Below are positions 9,561 through 20,706 of a stretch of 64,000 bases of DNA, piece after piece. The notes below the pieces were generated by a model that saw only the letters and a program-made list of their open reading frames with translations, did no database searches and had not been told where the DNA came from. Made by a program: the position numbers and the translations under genes. Every line of letters begins with the position of its first letter. Position 1 is the first letter of the stretch. The stretch is taken from the NCBI GenBank assembly GCA_039654915.1, contig CM077598.1:67174041-67238040 (forward strand), in the 5' to 3' direction. The DNA is from Aquilaria yunnanensis (Eukaryota > Streptophyta > Magnoliopsida > Malvales > Thymelaeaceae).

Positions 9561-12150
9561 TTTGATAATCTTCTTGAGTGGTCTATTTTTCTCATGACAT
9601 TGCGAAAAGGTAGGTTACTTCGGACAATGATAGGATGTCCTTGGAAGTAAGGCCGCAACCTCTTACTTGCCAGCACTAGAGCGTAGATGGCCTTTTACAA
9701 GAGAGGGTACCTAACTTCGAAACTGTGCAAGGACTTCCTCACATAGTATACTGGCCACTATTTTCCTCCTTCCTCCCTTACCAGTACCAAACTTACGGCC
9801 TTTTCGGTAACGGCGAGGTAGAGGGTGAAAGGTTTTCCTCCGAGCGGCTGCCGAAGTGTCGGCAGGCGGGCTAGGTAGCTCTTGAGTTCGTCCCATGCCT
9901 TTTGGCAATCTTCATTCGAAGGATGTTCCTCGGAGCTGAGGTTGCTTTTATTCTTTGCTGCTTTGGTGAGCACTTTGAAGAATGGTTAGCACCGGTCCCC
10001 GTACCTGGAGATGAACCTGCTAAGGCTCGTGATTCTGATAGTAAGCCTTTGCACATCCTTGGTCATCGTGGGTGTTTGAAATGGTAGAAGGGCCTTAACC
10101 TTTTCTGGGTTGGCATCGATACCTTTCTCAAATACCATATGTTAGTGTTGTGCCCAAAAGGCCAATCATGAAATGATTGTATTTTTGCACATTGAGTCAT
10201 GATATTTTATTGAGGCATTAATCCAGCAATTTTATTTGTTGTTTTGTTTCTGCCTAACGTAATAAACATAATTGTAACCCTAGAATAATGATATTCTTAA
10301 ACGTCCCTAGTCTAGTATTATTGTGGAGCGGGTTGCAATAATACATAATGACTAGCATATGTGGAGACTAATATGAGATATGTAGTCTACATATGGGTAC
10401 AAGTTGGAGAACTTGTGTACTGCACCGACCCACCATGAGAACACTTCATGGATCGTTATATGAGTGTCATAAGTGATTCTCATAGTGATCATGGTATATG
10501 TAGTCCTTCGACCTAAGATCAGCAAGGTTCCCTACATGTGAGTCACATACTTTGATACTTTCCATTGTTGCTCGTAACTGAGTGAACTTGAAGGAGGTCA
10601 TTGGGTATGTCACATATCATGCGGAGGGATTTGTATGATCAAGATGGGATTTGTCCCTCCTATGTAACGGGAGTGATATCTTTGGGCCCCTTGATAGAGT
10701 GAGACTTAGAAAATGCATGGCAATGCTCCGATGAGTTGATATATGATATCCATGTCGTCAGTTTAAGTTGGTCTACTCGGTAATCAAGAAACCAAAGATT
10801 GGGCTATACGAGAGTGACACATTCCATGTCTCGTGCTTAGTCTTGATATCTTGGACAAAAGGACAATGGCATATATCTGTGATGATCATAAAGGTTTAGT
10901 CGATTCACCGACAATCTTGTCACTTGGGTAGCAATGATGTGTTACTGGACACCGCTCATTGCTTATGATCATAAATGTGATTTATGATCATTGCCAACAT
11001 GGCAAGAGCCTATTGGGTCGCACACATAGAGCTATTTGGATCATTAGAGTGCATGGGCTAATTATTTGGGTTATGGTTTCACTTTAATTTCGTATTATTA
11101 ATGGGCCAAGGAGTTGAGCCATTATTAAGCCCGAAATTAAATCCTAATTGGATTAGGGCTTTGAAACCCATTAGGCCTAGAAGTTGAGTCTCACTATAAA
11201 TACAACTTTTAAGTGAGAAAATCGCAGGTCTCCTTGCCCTAGCCTCCCAAATGGACAGCCGCACTCTTCTCTTGCAATTCCTTGGAGGACGCAAGCTAGC
11301 ACTGCGAGCGCAAGAGAAACGCATCTGCCGGGACGTGGTGGAAGCGTGTTGATCCCGAGAGGGTCGTGTGGATACCATAGAGAGCCTGAACACGTCAACT
11401 GTTCAGGTTTTGTGATTCGACTCTACAGTTGAGTGAGATATCTCAACCGAAAATTAGGTATGAAATTTTTGAACACCCAGTTTACCCCGTTTCACTTGGA
11501 TCCTGGAGGGTTTCGGTTAAATTCCGCTGCGCTGTTTAGCTCCCGAAACCCAACACCATAAACCTGAGGAATTTGCCAGCCGTCACCCCAAACACACATT
11601 TCCCCCAAGTTTTTAAAGTTGGTTGAATGTTTCCCCCAAGTCTATGATATGACTGCCAAGCTGTTTGCTCTTGACTATCATATCGTCTACATATAGTTCT
11701 ACATTTCTCCCAATTTTGGAGCTGAATGCCTTATTCATCAGCCTTTGGTACGTTGCTCCGGCATTTTTAAGGTCGAAGGGCATTCTCACGTATCAGTAGG
11801 TACAGACCTTGGTTATGAAGGCGGTTTTTTCCTCATCTTTGGGATTCATCCGAATTTGGTGATAGCCGTTGAAGGCGTCGAGGAAGCTAAATAAACCATA
11901 TTTGGCAGTAAAGTCTACCAATTGGTCTATTGGTGGCAGAGGGTAGGATTTTTTCGGGTAGGCATCATTTATGTTCCGGAAGTCAATATACATTCGGAGC
12001 TTATCACTCCCTTCCTTGGTGGCAACAACAATGTTGCTACGCCACTCGGGGTACTTGACCTCCCTTATTATGCCCGCCTCCCTTAATCATTGGACTTCGT
12101 ATTTAACAAAGTTGTTCTTATGTGCCGAGAGGCTACATTTTTTCTGCTGA
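9561..12150 (-). pseudogene. pol: Tat-B reverse transcriptase and RNase H, split by Cop solo LTR 2
   Basis: Minus-strand frame. The upstream half (12150-11556) contains MYIDFRNINDAYPKKSYPLP, then FLDAFNGYHQIRMN with the first catalytic Asp (about 11870), NAGATYQRLMN, and the YVDD box at 11693-11682. The downstream half (10139-9561) carries FEKGIDANPEKVKALL, KAWDELKSYL, a partly open RNase H (KPFTLYLAVTEKAVSLVLVR) and SLHSFEVRYPLL. Single-base disruptions occur on both sides. Tat-E has the same order, with YVDD at 47495-47506. It would copy element RNA into DNA if intact. Confidence 0.9.
10140..11555 (+). repeat. Cop solo LTR 2
   Basis: TGTTAGTG...CCCAACA, with a perfect TSD CCATA at 10135-10139 and 11556-11560. 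It lies inside Tat-B RT. It shares diagnostic variants with solo LTR 5 (25994-27409), for example GGGCCAAGGAGTTGAGCC and ACTTTTAAGTGAG, so the two belong to one subfamily. Confidence 0.95.
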
Positions 12151-12440
12151 ACAGGCTTCACCTCTGGACGCACTTGAAGACAATGTTGGATTATACCCGG
12201 ATCCACCCCAGGCATATCACTTAGAGAGTAAGCAAACATATCATTGTTCATTAATAGAAGGGATACAGGTTTTTCCTTGTCACATTCAGCTAGTTTTTTC
12301 CTAACTCGGGTACTTTAGCTAGGGATAAGCTCTACATCCTCGGTTTTTATTTTTTCAGAGTCATTTTTTTCTCCTCCCATTGCCTCTTCTCTAGCCACGC
12401 TCTTTTCTTCCAAAGTCTATGCGTGAACTTTCGTTGAGCT

Positions 12441-12896
12441 CTATCTTGCCTTCATGAAAACTTTCCTTACTTCGGCCTGATCAATGAATATTTCCGTGTC
12501 CCCCTCCTTTGTTCCGAAGGTGACCGTTAGGTACTTCACGTCTAAGTGAACGTGAAGATTTCCTTGTGTTCTGAGGATGGCATTGTATGAAGAAGGAACA
12601 TCTATGACAATGAACCTCGTCATTGTGGAGCCAAAGAGCTCTTTCTTGTCCTGAACCGAAGTTCCCTTTAGCATCAAGGGCGGATCGATCCACTGGAGCA
12701 CAGGGAGTTCGGAGGAACCTACTCTGAAGGTAGGGGAGGTAACGGGTTTAAGGTCACCCTTGGAGATGCCCAAATTTTGTAACAAGTGGGAGAACAAAAC
12801 GTCGGCATTGGAGCCATCATCGATGAGCACTCTTTTGATGTCCCAGCACCCTATCCTTGCCATGATTCGGAGGGGGTCGTCATGAGGGAACTTCAC
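12441..12896 (-). pseudogene. pol: Tat-B aspartic protease
   Basis: An open frame of 151 codons on the minus strand, starting within the gag-pol frame. The active-site motif RVLIDDGSNADVLF is at residues 22-35, with the catalytic Asp in DDG. It continues with LLQNLGISKGDLKPV, LPVLQWIDPPLML and SSYNAILRTQGNLHVHLDVKYL, the flap and C-terminal half of plant Gypsy proteases. The segment itself looks intact and would be part of a longer polyprotein, so its ATG need not be a true start. Tat-E carries the same domain split by H1. Confidence 0.85.
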
Positions 12897-12939
12897 GGTA
12901 GACCTATCTTTCTGAACAAGTTTGTTCGCTGGGTTCTGA

Positions 12940-14494
12940 ACTCCATCATTGATATTTCTTGGACTTTCCTTTCCTTCTCGGCCGAGGGTATCCCAGTGGT
13001 GATTATTTGGATCACTCCGGGCGGAGGTGGTGGATGCTTTATGGGACTTCAGTTTTGACGTCGGTTAGAATCATAGTCCTCATCTTCTCCTTTCCTCTCT
13101 TTTTCCCTCCTTCCATTCAGGGACGACATCCACAGGTAGTGCCTAAGTTGCCCCTACTTGATTAAGGATTAAATGTACTTTCTCAGCTAGAAGCAATCCT
13201 CGGTATCGTGCCCGTGGTCTCTGTTCTTTTTGTTTTCTGAGGTCATGGCCTTCGGATGCTGGATAACGGTTCCTTGTCTTTCCATAGCCATGAGTATGTT
13301 CATCCTTATGGTGTTCAAGGGAGTGAACGACATCAGTTTCTTCCCCCTTTGTTTCCGACGTCTACCCTCGCCTTCGGTTGGGTACCGGGGTTGGTAACTC
13401 TAATGCTCGGAGTGATTCTGATTAGATTTCGGTCCTCCCATCCTAAGCTATTTTGCCATCATATGCTGTTCCACCATTCGGTAAAATTCTCAGAGGTTCT
13501 TGGGGGGATCCTTGGAGAACTTGTAGAAAGGTTGTGAATCTCTTCGAAGTCCTTTGATCATGGCGAGGATGTGGATTTCGGGGCAGAAATCGGGGACACT
13601 CAAAGGCTTCTCGGTTGAACCTTTCGACATAGTCCCGAATGGTCCCCCCATTCTTTTGAGCTATGTCAAACGATTGAACGGGCATATTCGCCATCAGTCT
13701 ACTTCTGATGAACTGCTGGGTAAATGTGGTGGATAACTCCTGGAAACCCATTATGGTTTCGGGAGCCAGGGAGTTATACCACGCAGTTGCCGGCCCTAAA
13801 AATGTGACTTTTGAAGCACTTGCAAAGGGTGACGTCATCAGCGCCATGCAACACCATGCTACGCCTATTCTTCATCAGGTGAGCTTGGGGGTCACTGCGC
13901 CCATCATACATTTTGCAAGCATGGTACTTGGAAGTCACTTAGCATAGGTGACTCTTCTCCCATGAAGGTCTCCGACAACCTTGACCAAATAGGCTTCCAG
14001 GAAATCTGCCTTTCTACATTTTCCAACCTCTCTAAGATATTCTCCATGAGGGTGGTAGTGTTGTCTTCTACTCATTGCCTGGGGGTTGCTGACAACGGAG
14101 AGCAACGTCTCTTTTTTAGAGAGTAACTCTGTCGGCGGGGGCATTGGGACTTCCCATCTGGGCATGGACTTCGCCGGTGGGAAGTTTTAAGCCCATTTGA
14201 CGCCACTTCTCCAGCACAACATCCTCTGGGGGGTATGTTCTTCATTGAGGACTTGTCATGGAAATCCCCACTTCCTAAACTCCGGTGTGGTGACTTAGGA
14301 CTTTTCTCCCGGTAGGTAGTTGAGGAAAAGGCCCTTACACCCGGGGGTGGCTGAGACCACCTTCGGTCAAGCTGTTGGGTCATCTTAGCCACAGCAAAGC
14401 GCTGAAAGTCTCGTAGAAAGCTCATCATGACTGTCAGAGGACACTCGTCCTCAAGCAATGCAGGTTGCTCAGTCGCCGTTTGAGCTTCTGGCAT
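12940..14494 (-). pseudogene. gag: Tat-B gag
   Basis: Starts at the ATG at 14494, about 65 nt after the primer site (MPEAQTATEQPALLEDECPL; compare the Tat-E start at 35456). The core at 13847-13443 reads FLGPATAWYNSLAPETIMGF and DIAQKNGGTIRDYVERFNRE, the conserved retrotransposon gag fold. Near 13200 is a nucleocapsid-like remnant, RDHGHDTEDCF. The frame shifts at about 14165, 13935 and 13440, so no full protein is made. Gag would form the element's cytoplasmic particle. Confidence 0.85.
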
Positions 14495-14558
14495 AGACGG
14501 GGACTTCGGGAGTCCATTGTCCTTAGAATGTCAGGTCTCAACGATGACGACCTAAGAA

Positions 14559-14582
14559 TGAGTTCCCACAGACGATGCAAAA
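14559..14582 (-). other. Primer binding site of Tat-B (mutated)
   Basis: On the minus strand, TTTTGCATCGTCTGTGGGAAC follows the LTR end directly. Tat-E and Tat-F have TTTGGCGCC and TTTGGCACC with the same CTGTGGGAAC-like continuation, so the TGGCGCC core has mutated here. Confidence 0.75.
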
Positions 14583-15424
14583 TGATGCCCATCAGTATCC
14601 TCGTCGTATGACATGTTGGCCTGGAGGAGAGACTTCCAGTATGAAGGTGCCTGAAACATTCAGAAGAACAAGGGCTAGGGCTAGGAGCTCCCCGTAGTGT
14701 GTTTTCGGCGGAGGAGCATCTGACGCCCAAGTCAGTATTTGTGAGAGTAAGGAATAGAGAGTGGGAAAATAGCGAGAGTTTCGTGTCCTGTTCTTACCAA
14801 GGTCCTTTCTACGTATTTATAGGAGGGTGGAGGGAGGAGGCTGTTTGACACGGCCTATTCAAATCATGACACGTGTTCGGTCAGATTCGATCCGTACCTT
14901 CGGAGATAGGTATCTTCAGTTGGCTGCAGGCCATTCAGGCTAAAGGGCAGGGGCTTGTGCAAGGTCTCTTTGTCAGAGGCTTCTAACCATTTTTGTCGTA
15001 TCTCCATGAGACCCCTTCAGGCAGAGATTTTCCTTGAGGGCTTTTAGGGAAGGCCCTTCGGCAGAGTGGGTCACCTTTAGGAGACATTTTCCTTCATCGA
15101 GGATGGTGGATCAACTTTCCCGAGGTTGGTAGGTTTGCACATCCAAGGGTGGTGAAAGACACCTTTTCCCGAAGTTGGTTATGTTACCTTACAGAGGGTG
15201 GTGGATGAGTGTTCCCTAAGCTCATGGCTAGGTTCTCACCGAGGGTGGTTTTTGGCTTTCTAATTAGGAGATCTCAGTTGCCATCGCCTTCAGTAATCAG
15301 GCAGTGTTCCCTCTGAGGATAGTGAAGGCACCCCTTCTCCAAAGTTGGTCGTACATGCTTACCGAGGGTAGTGCTCAATAAGCCAATTCGGAGTTCTTTA
15401 AGGGTAATAGCCCTTTGGCTATCA
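14583..15424 (-). repeat. 5' LTR of Tat-B
   Basis: On the minus strand, TGATAGCCAAAGGGC to CTGATGGGCATCA, 842 bp. It is of the same subfamily as the solo LTR at 29693-30518. CACAC follows at 15425-15429; the partner TSD is lost with the 3' end. Confidence 0.85.
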
Positions 15425-16746
15425 CACACCACAGACGAGCTACCCTTAGGCAGCCAACAGGGCCTAACAAGCATTTCTTTACTCTATATTCATTTCAATA
15501 ACTTTATTAACCAAACTATACCAAAAACATAGGGCCCTAGACTCTGAATTTAGGTCAGCCTAACCTAAAAACAGAATCCTAATGCTTGTTCCCACATAGC
15601 TAGCTAGCAAAAACATAGACTCTTGAAGGAGTCCCTAGCCCAGACATCTCTTAGGTTAATCTAACTCCAAGTCATCACCTAAGGCCTACCAATTTGACTA
15701 GAACCACAAGACCAGCTTTTGATTCTAGATGAGATCTTTACATATTTAATCCTTGCATTCAGCCATTCAGCCTATGTCTCTTTGCCCCTTTACATACAAC
15801 CATTCAGCCTAGCATAATAGTCCATACATTTCAGCCATTCGCCCTAGCATATTAATCCATTACAGCCATTCGGCCTAATCATTGTATCCTTAGTTATCCA
15901 ACAACATTCATATCTAGCAACTCTTGAAACTTTCAGCAATAAGAGTATTGAACAGAAGTACATTTACAAGTTGTAAGTTTTGTCCCTTACATGATAGCTT
16001 ATGCATTAATCTAATTTATCTAGGTAACCAGACATGCAAGCTAAGCCAAGCTTTTATTCCACCTCAAAGCTCAGCAATGCCCTCGAAATCCCCAATTAGC
16101 ATATGTGTCAAACTAACCTAGAGGTTTAGTCTCAAATTCAGAATAATCATTAATAAAGAAGAATGATTCTTACACTAGAACCTAAGCATGCAACTTGAAC
16201 TTCAAGACCTTGTCACCATTGTTTCTTCAATTCCATGCTTTGTTCTTCTTTCTTCATCTAATTTTCATCGAAATTCATTTGCTGGAAATCATCATACTAA
16301 AGCAACTCTAATCAAGTTTAATGGGGAAAACAGAACACTTGTTTTGGTTTTACTGTGAGTGGGAGTCCAATTCCAAGCTTCATCCTATATTTTCTTAATT
16401 TTATCCAATTTGGTCTTTGATCTTTTATCCCTTTTCATTAACTTGCTCAACTTAACTTGTCTTCTTACTTCTAAATTTTCATCAATTCAACCCTAACTAC
16501 ATCTTACCTAGCATTTGAGCCCTGGTTTTGCAATTAAGTCCAGTTCTTTTTAATTCAGCCCTCTGGCATAAATCCCTGAATTATTAAGTCCTTTACTTTA
16601 CAAATAAGTCACTAGACCAATACTTTGTCATCTTCACCTTTTTGATAAAACTTGTTAAGTTATTATTTTCAGTAACACAATCAGCCTAGGGCCTATGCAG
16701 GGGGAGGCTGTGACACAAGCGATTGGTAAGCTCAGCACGGGGATAG
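15425..16746. other. Unassigned, possibly LTR-derived, sequence
   Basis: AT-rich and without coding signal. A CAGCCATTC-(A/G)GCCTAGCAT type motif repeats four times with 32-39 bp spacing (15754-15890). At the right edge, read on the minus strand, TGTCACAGCCTCCCCCTGC (16716-16698) looks like an LTR start. I could not find its partner. Confidence 0.4.
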
Positions 16747-18903
16747 TGATGCTCTAGCACATCTTTAATGTAAGACATGTTGAACCTCTGGTAGATCTTC
16801 CCCTAAGTAGTAGTTGCAACACATGAAGAACAAGGGTTAGGAGCTTTCCGTAGTGTATTTTCGGGTGAAAGATCTCCGATGCCCAAGTGAGTATGCGATG
16901 GGAGAATTGTTAGTGTTGTGCCTAAAAGGCCAATCATGAGATGATTGTATTTTTTCACATTGAGTCATGATATTTTATTAAGGCATTAATCCAGCAATTA
17001 TGTTTGTTGTTTTGTTTCTGTGTAACCTAACAAACATAATTGTAACCCTAGAATAATGATATTCTCAAATGTCCCTAGTATAGTATTATTGTGGAGTGGG
17101 TTGCAATAATACATAACGACTAGCATATGTGGAGACTAATATGAGATATGTAGTTTGCATATGGGTACAAGTTAGAGAACTTGTGTACTAGACCGACCCA
17201 CCATGAGAACACTACATGGATCATTATATGAGTGTCATAAGTGATTCTCATAGTGATCATGGTATATGTAGTCCTTCGACCTAAGATCATCAAGGTTCCC
17301 TACATGTGAGTCACATACTTTGATACTTTCCTTTGTTGCTCGTAACTGAGTGAACTTGAAGGAGGTCATTGGGTATGTCACATATCATGCGGAGGGATTT
17401 GTATGATCAAGATGGGATTTGTCCCTTCTATGTAACGGGAGTGATATCCTCGGGCCCCTTGATAGAGTTAGACTTAGAAAAATGCAGGGCCATGCTTGGA
17501 TGAGTTGATATACGATATCAATGTCATCAGTTTAAGTTGGTCTACTCGGTAATCAAGAAACCAAAGATTGGGCTGTACGAGAGTGACACATTCCATGTCT
17601 CGTGCTTAGTCTTGATATCTTGGACAAAGGGACAATGGCATATATCGGTGATGATCATAAAGGTTTAGTCAAATCATCGACAATCTTGTCACTTGGGTAG
17701 CAATGATGTGTTGCTAGACACTGCTCATTGCTTATGATCATAAATGTGATTTATGATCATTGCCAACGTGGTAAGAGCCTATTGGGTTGCATACACATAG
17801 TTATTTGGATCATTAGAGTGCATGGGCTAATAATTTGGGTTTTGGTTTCACAATAATTTCGTATTAATAATGGGCCCAATAGTTGAGCCATTATTAAGCC
17901 TGAAATTAAAGCCTAATTGGATTAGGGCTTTGAAACCTATTAGGCCTGGAAGTTGAGTCTCACTATAAATACAACTTCTAGTGAGAAATTCATAGGTCTC
18001 CTTGCCCTAGCATCCCAAAAGGACAGCCACACTCTTCTCTTGCAATTCCTTGGAGGACGCAAGCTAGCACTGCGAGCGCAAGAGAAATGCATCTGCCAGG
18101 ATGTGGTGGAAGCGTGGTGATCCAGAGAGCCTCGTGTGGATACCATAGAGAGCCTGAACACGTCAACTGTTCAGGTTTTGTGATTCGACTCTACAATTGA
18201 GTGAGAGATCTCAACCAAAAATTAGGTATGAAAATTTTTGAACACCCGGTTTACCCCATTTCACTTGGATCCTGGAGGGTTTCAGTTAAATTCCACTGCG
18301 CTATTTGGCTCCCAAAACCTAACAAGAAGTTGTTAGAAGTTAAGAGTAGAGAATAGAAAAGGAGGATACCTATTCTTCCTGTTTACCTAGGAGCCTCCCT
18401 TAATGATTTATAAGAGGCTGGGTGGAGGAAGCCGTTATGCTTAGCCTGAGTAGATCAAGACAGGTTTTCGGCTAGATTTGGTCCATACTTTTAGGGAACG
18501 GTATCTAGAGCTGCCATAGGTGGTTATGCCCATGGGGTAGGGGTGTGTGCGGGGTTTCTATCAGAGATCCCCCAACTGTATTTGTCATTTCTCCCTAAGA
18601 CCCCTTTGGGGATCTGAGATCCCTTCGGACAAGGACTTCCCCTAAGGGCAACTAGAGATAGCTTTTCGGATGGGTGGACCATCTTCGAGAGACATTTCTT
18701 CTGTCAAGGATAATAGACCTATATTCCCAAGGTTGGTAATGTACACTTCTAAGGATCGCAAAGAGTCTTTTTCCCGGAGTCAGTCGTACATATTTTCGAG
18801 GGTGGTGTAGAGAATTCTCCCAAGGTTGGTCATATATCTTTCTGAGGGTGGTGTCAGGTCTGGAAAAAAAAAAGTCATGTGGGCGGTAGCCTTTTAGCTA
18901 TCA
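16747..18903 (-). repeat. 3' LTR of Tat-C, split by Cop solo LTR 3
   Basis: Minus strand: TGATAGCTAAAAGG at 18903 to GAGCATCA at 16747. It is about 735 bp without the insertion. It resembles the Tat-D LTR (30723-29150) more than those of Tat-A, B or F. Confidence 0.85.
16908..18324 (+). repeat. Cop solo LTR 3
   Basis: TGTTAGTG...CCTAACA. The TSD is imperfect: AGAAT (16903-16907) and AGAAG (18325-18329). The undisturbed target is recognisable in the related LTR near 29297-29315. Confidence 0.9.
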
Positions 18904-18919
18904 CATGCCCCCCCTTTGA
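18904..18919 (-). other. Polypurine tract of Tat-C
   Basis: On the minus strand, CTCAAAGGGGGGCATG abuts the LTR start at 18903. Confidence 0.85.
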
Positions 18920-19670
18920 GAGACCGAAGTTGTGTCTTCAATACTAATCATTGGAGAACATGTTGTGAAAATCCTACCCTTGGCAAGTTGAGGCTGTCCT
19001 TAGCAAAAGAACTTCCTTCTACTGAAGTTGTCCTTTTAGGGTAACTAGCTTTTTGGTTCGAGATCCTTTCTTTTGCCGATGTTGTACTCTCGGCATGCTC
19101 TTGAACCCTTAGTTTGTGCTCCATTTTTTAGAATATAAACCCTTGGTCAGGGTCTTACTTCAAGCGAAATTCTTATTTTTGGCGAGGTTACATCTTCAGC
19201 ACGTAAGGAGTTACTTTCCTTCTGCAAATGATTGTCCTATCCTTTGACTGATCAATTGTGTCACCTCGGGTAACGCATCATGGGCTTGATGGATCAGAAG
19301 GCGTGCCCTTGTTTCTCACATCGTGTGACACGTGTCATTAGGTCATTGACTATCTTTCACGTCCGTTACATTGGTTACATCTCTTCACCTGTAGAGGGTC
19401 AATATAGCGTCACTTTGCTTGCCTTCTTCGGGCTATATAAAGCCATTCCTCCTCAAAGCCTCCTTACTCATCTGACTTTAGCTCTTTTTTACTCTTTTAC
19501 TCTTTCAACTTTCTTTTTCTTGCAGTGGTGTCTTAGCTGCGGAGTGATTTCCAGCCATCATTTACGGTGACTTCCTTTTGTTCATTAGGTTAGTATGTTC
19601 CAAAGTCAGTTTTTCTCTTTAATTCCTCTTCCTATAGCATTTCCACGATTAGGGTCCTAGTTTACCTAAC
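18920..19670 (+). promoter_or_regulatory. aORF upstream region with TATA box (copy C)
   Basis: TATATAAAG at 19433-19441 sits in GGGC-TATATAAAG-CCATTCCTCC, and CACGTGTCATT lies about 100 bp upstream (near 19330). The aORF ATG is at 19671, so the leader would be about 200 nt. Copies A and F have a TATA-like box at comparable distances. The layout suggests an independent promoter for the antisense gene. Confidence 0.65.
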
Positions 19671-20706
19671 ATGTCTTCTTCATGAACCGAAGTTCAACCC
19701 ATTCCCAAGAGTTGGGCTCCACTCAACTCTCATTGGAGCTATGCCACTTAAGAAAAACTAAAGAAGTGGTCAGTGAAATTCTTCCTTCCTTCTTACGCCA
19801 TGACTAGGCTTCCCGGCCCTGGTGAACCGTGCTACCTTCCTCGGCATAACGAGGTTATTGTGTTCAGAGCACAGCTGAAGGCAGGTCTTCGGTATTTACC
19901 ACCAAAGATGGTGAGCGACTTTTGTCAATTTCATGCCATAGCTGTTAACTAGCTACCTCCGAACTCCTATTTTTACTTCAATGCCTTCTACATGTATAGG
20001 GCCTTTAAGATAGACCCCCACTTCATCTTTTTCATGTAATACTACAAGCTTCATCTTGTCCTGAATGGTGGGTTGTACTTCTTGCTCCTTCGGGGATCCG
20101 AGAGTAAGAAATTCACTTTCACCTTTGGCACCAAGGATAGTTTACGAGGATGGCAGAAGAAATACTTCTTCACAGTGGTGGATAGGAAATGGAAGGACAT
20201 GCCTACGAAGTGGGCTTCTGGGACCCTTGACATTGACATGATGGATCCATCGAAGTTGCTTATCCTCGAATTGGAGTCTCAATTCGAGGAATTCAATAGC
20301 TGTAATTGGGTGGTAGCTGATTAGTCAGACCAGGCTCCTTAACGTCCACTGTACCCTTTTCCAATCAGATGGAGCCTCATGACCAAGGAGGTAATTTAGG
20401 AGCTTAGGGTCATTTAGGAGCACGTTACTGACAAGAACATGCTAGAACTAGTAGTGGACAGGAAGGAGTCATGGCTGGTCATGCTCCTTCGAGGAGAACA
20501 TTCCTATTCGGCCCTTATAGAAAGTAAGCTTCTTTCTGACTTTTTTTTTTGGATTTTTCAGTACTTACACTAATATTTTCATTTTTTCATAGATGGGTGA
20601 TAAATCAGCAGCCTTCTACAAGAGTCTGTTCCTTGGTTAGGCCGAGAAAGGGGAGTAGAAGAAAAAGGCCCTCAAAAGAAAGAAGGGACCAGTTGGGCAG
20701 TTTTCG

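Larger units (their letters stand above)
6534..15424 (-). mobile_element. Tat-B: Ty3/Gypsy Tat-type element, 3' end lost
   Basis: Minus-strand order: 5' LTR (15424-14583), primer site (14582-14559), gag (about 14494-12900), protease, RT and RNase H, a second RNase H, integrase, pol C-terminus (to about 7810), then aORF exon 4 on the opposite strand (6534-7244). The second RNase H and the antisense aORF are both recognised Tat-lineage traits. The 3' LTR and most of the aORF are missing; the break is at about 6534, near the start of exon 4. A Cop solo LTR sits in pol. Confidence 0.9.

Noticed and set aside
9212..9565. 117-codon frame on the plus strand
   Set aside because: Antisense shadow of the Tat-B second RNase H.
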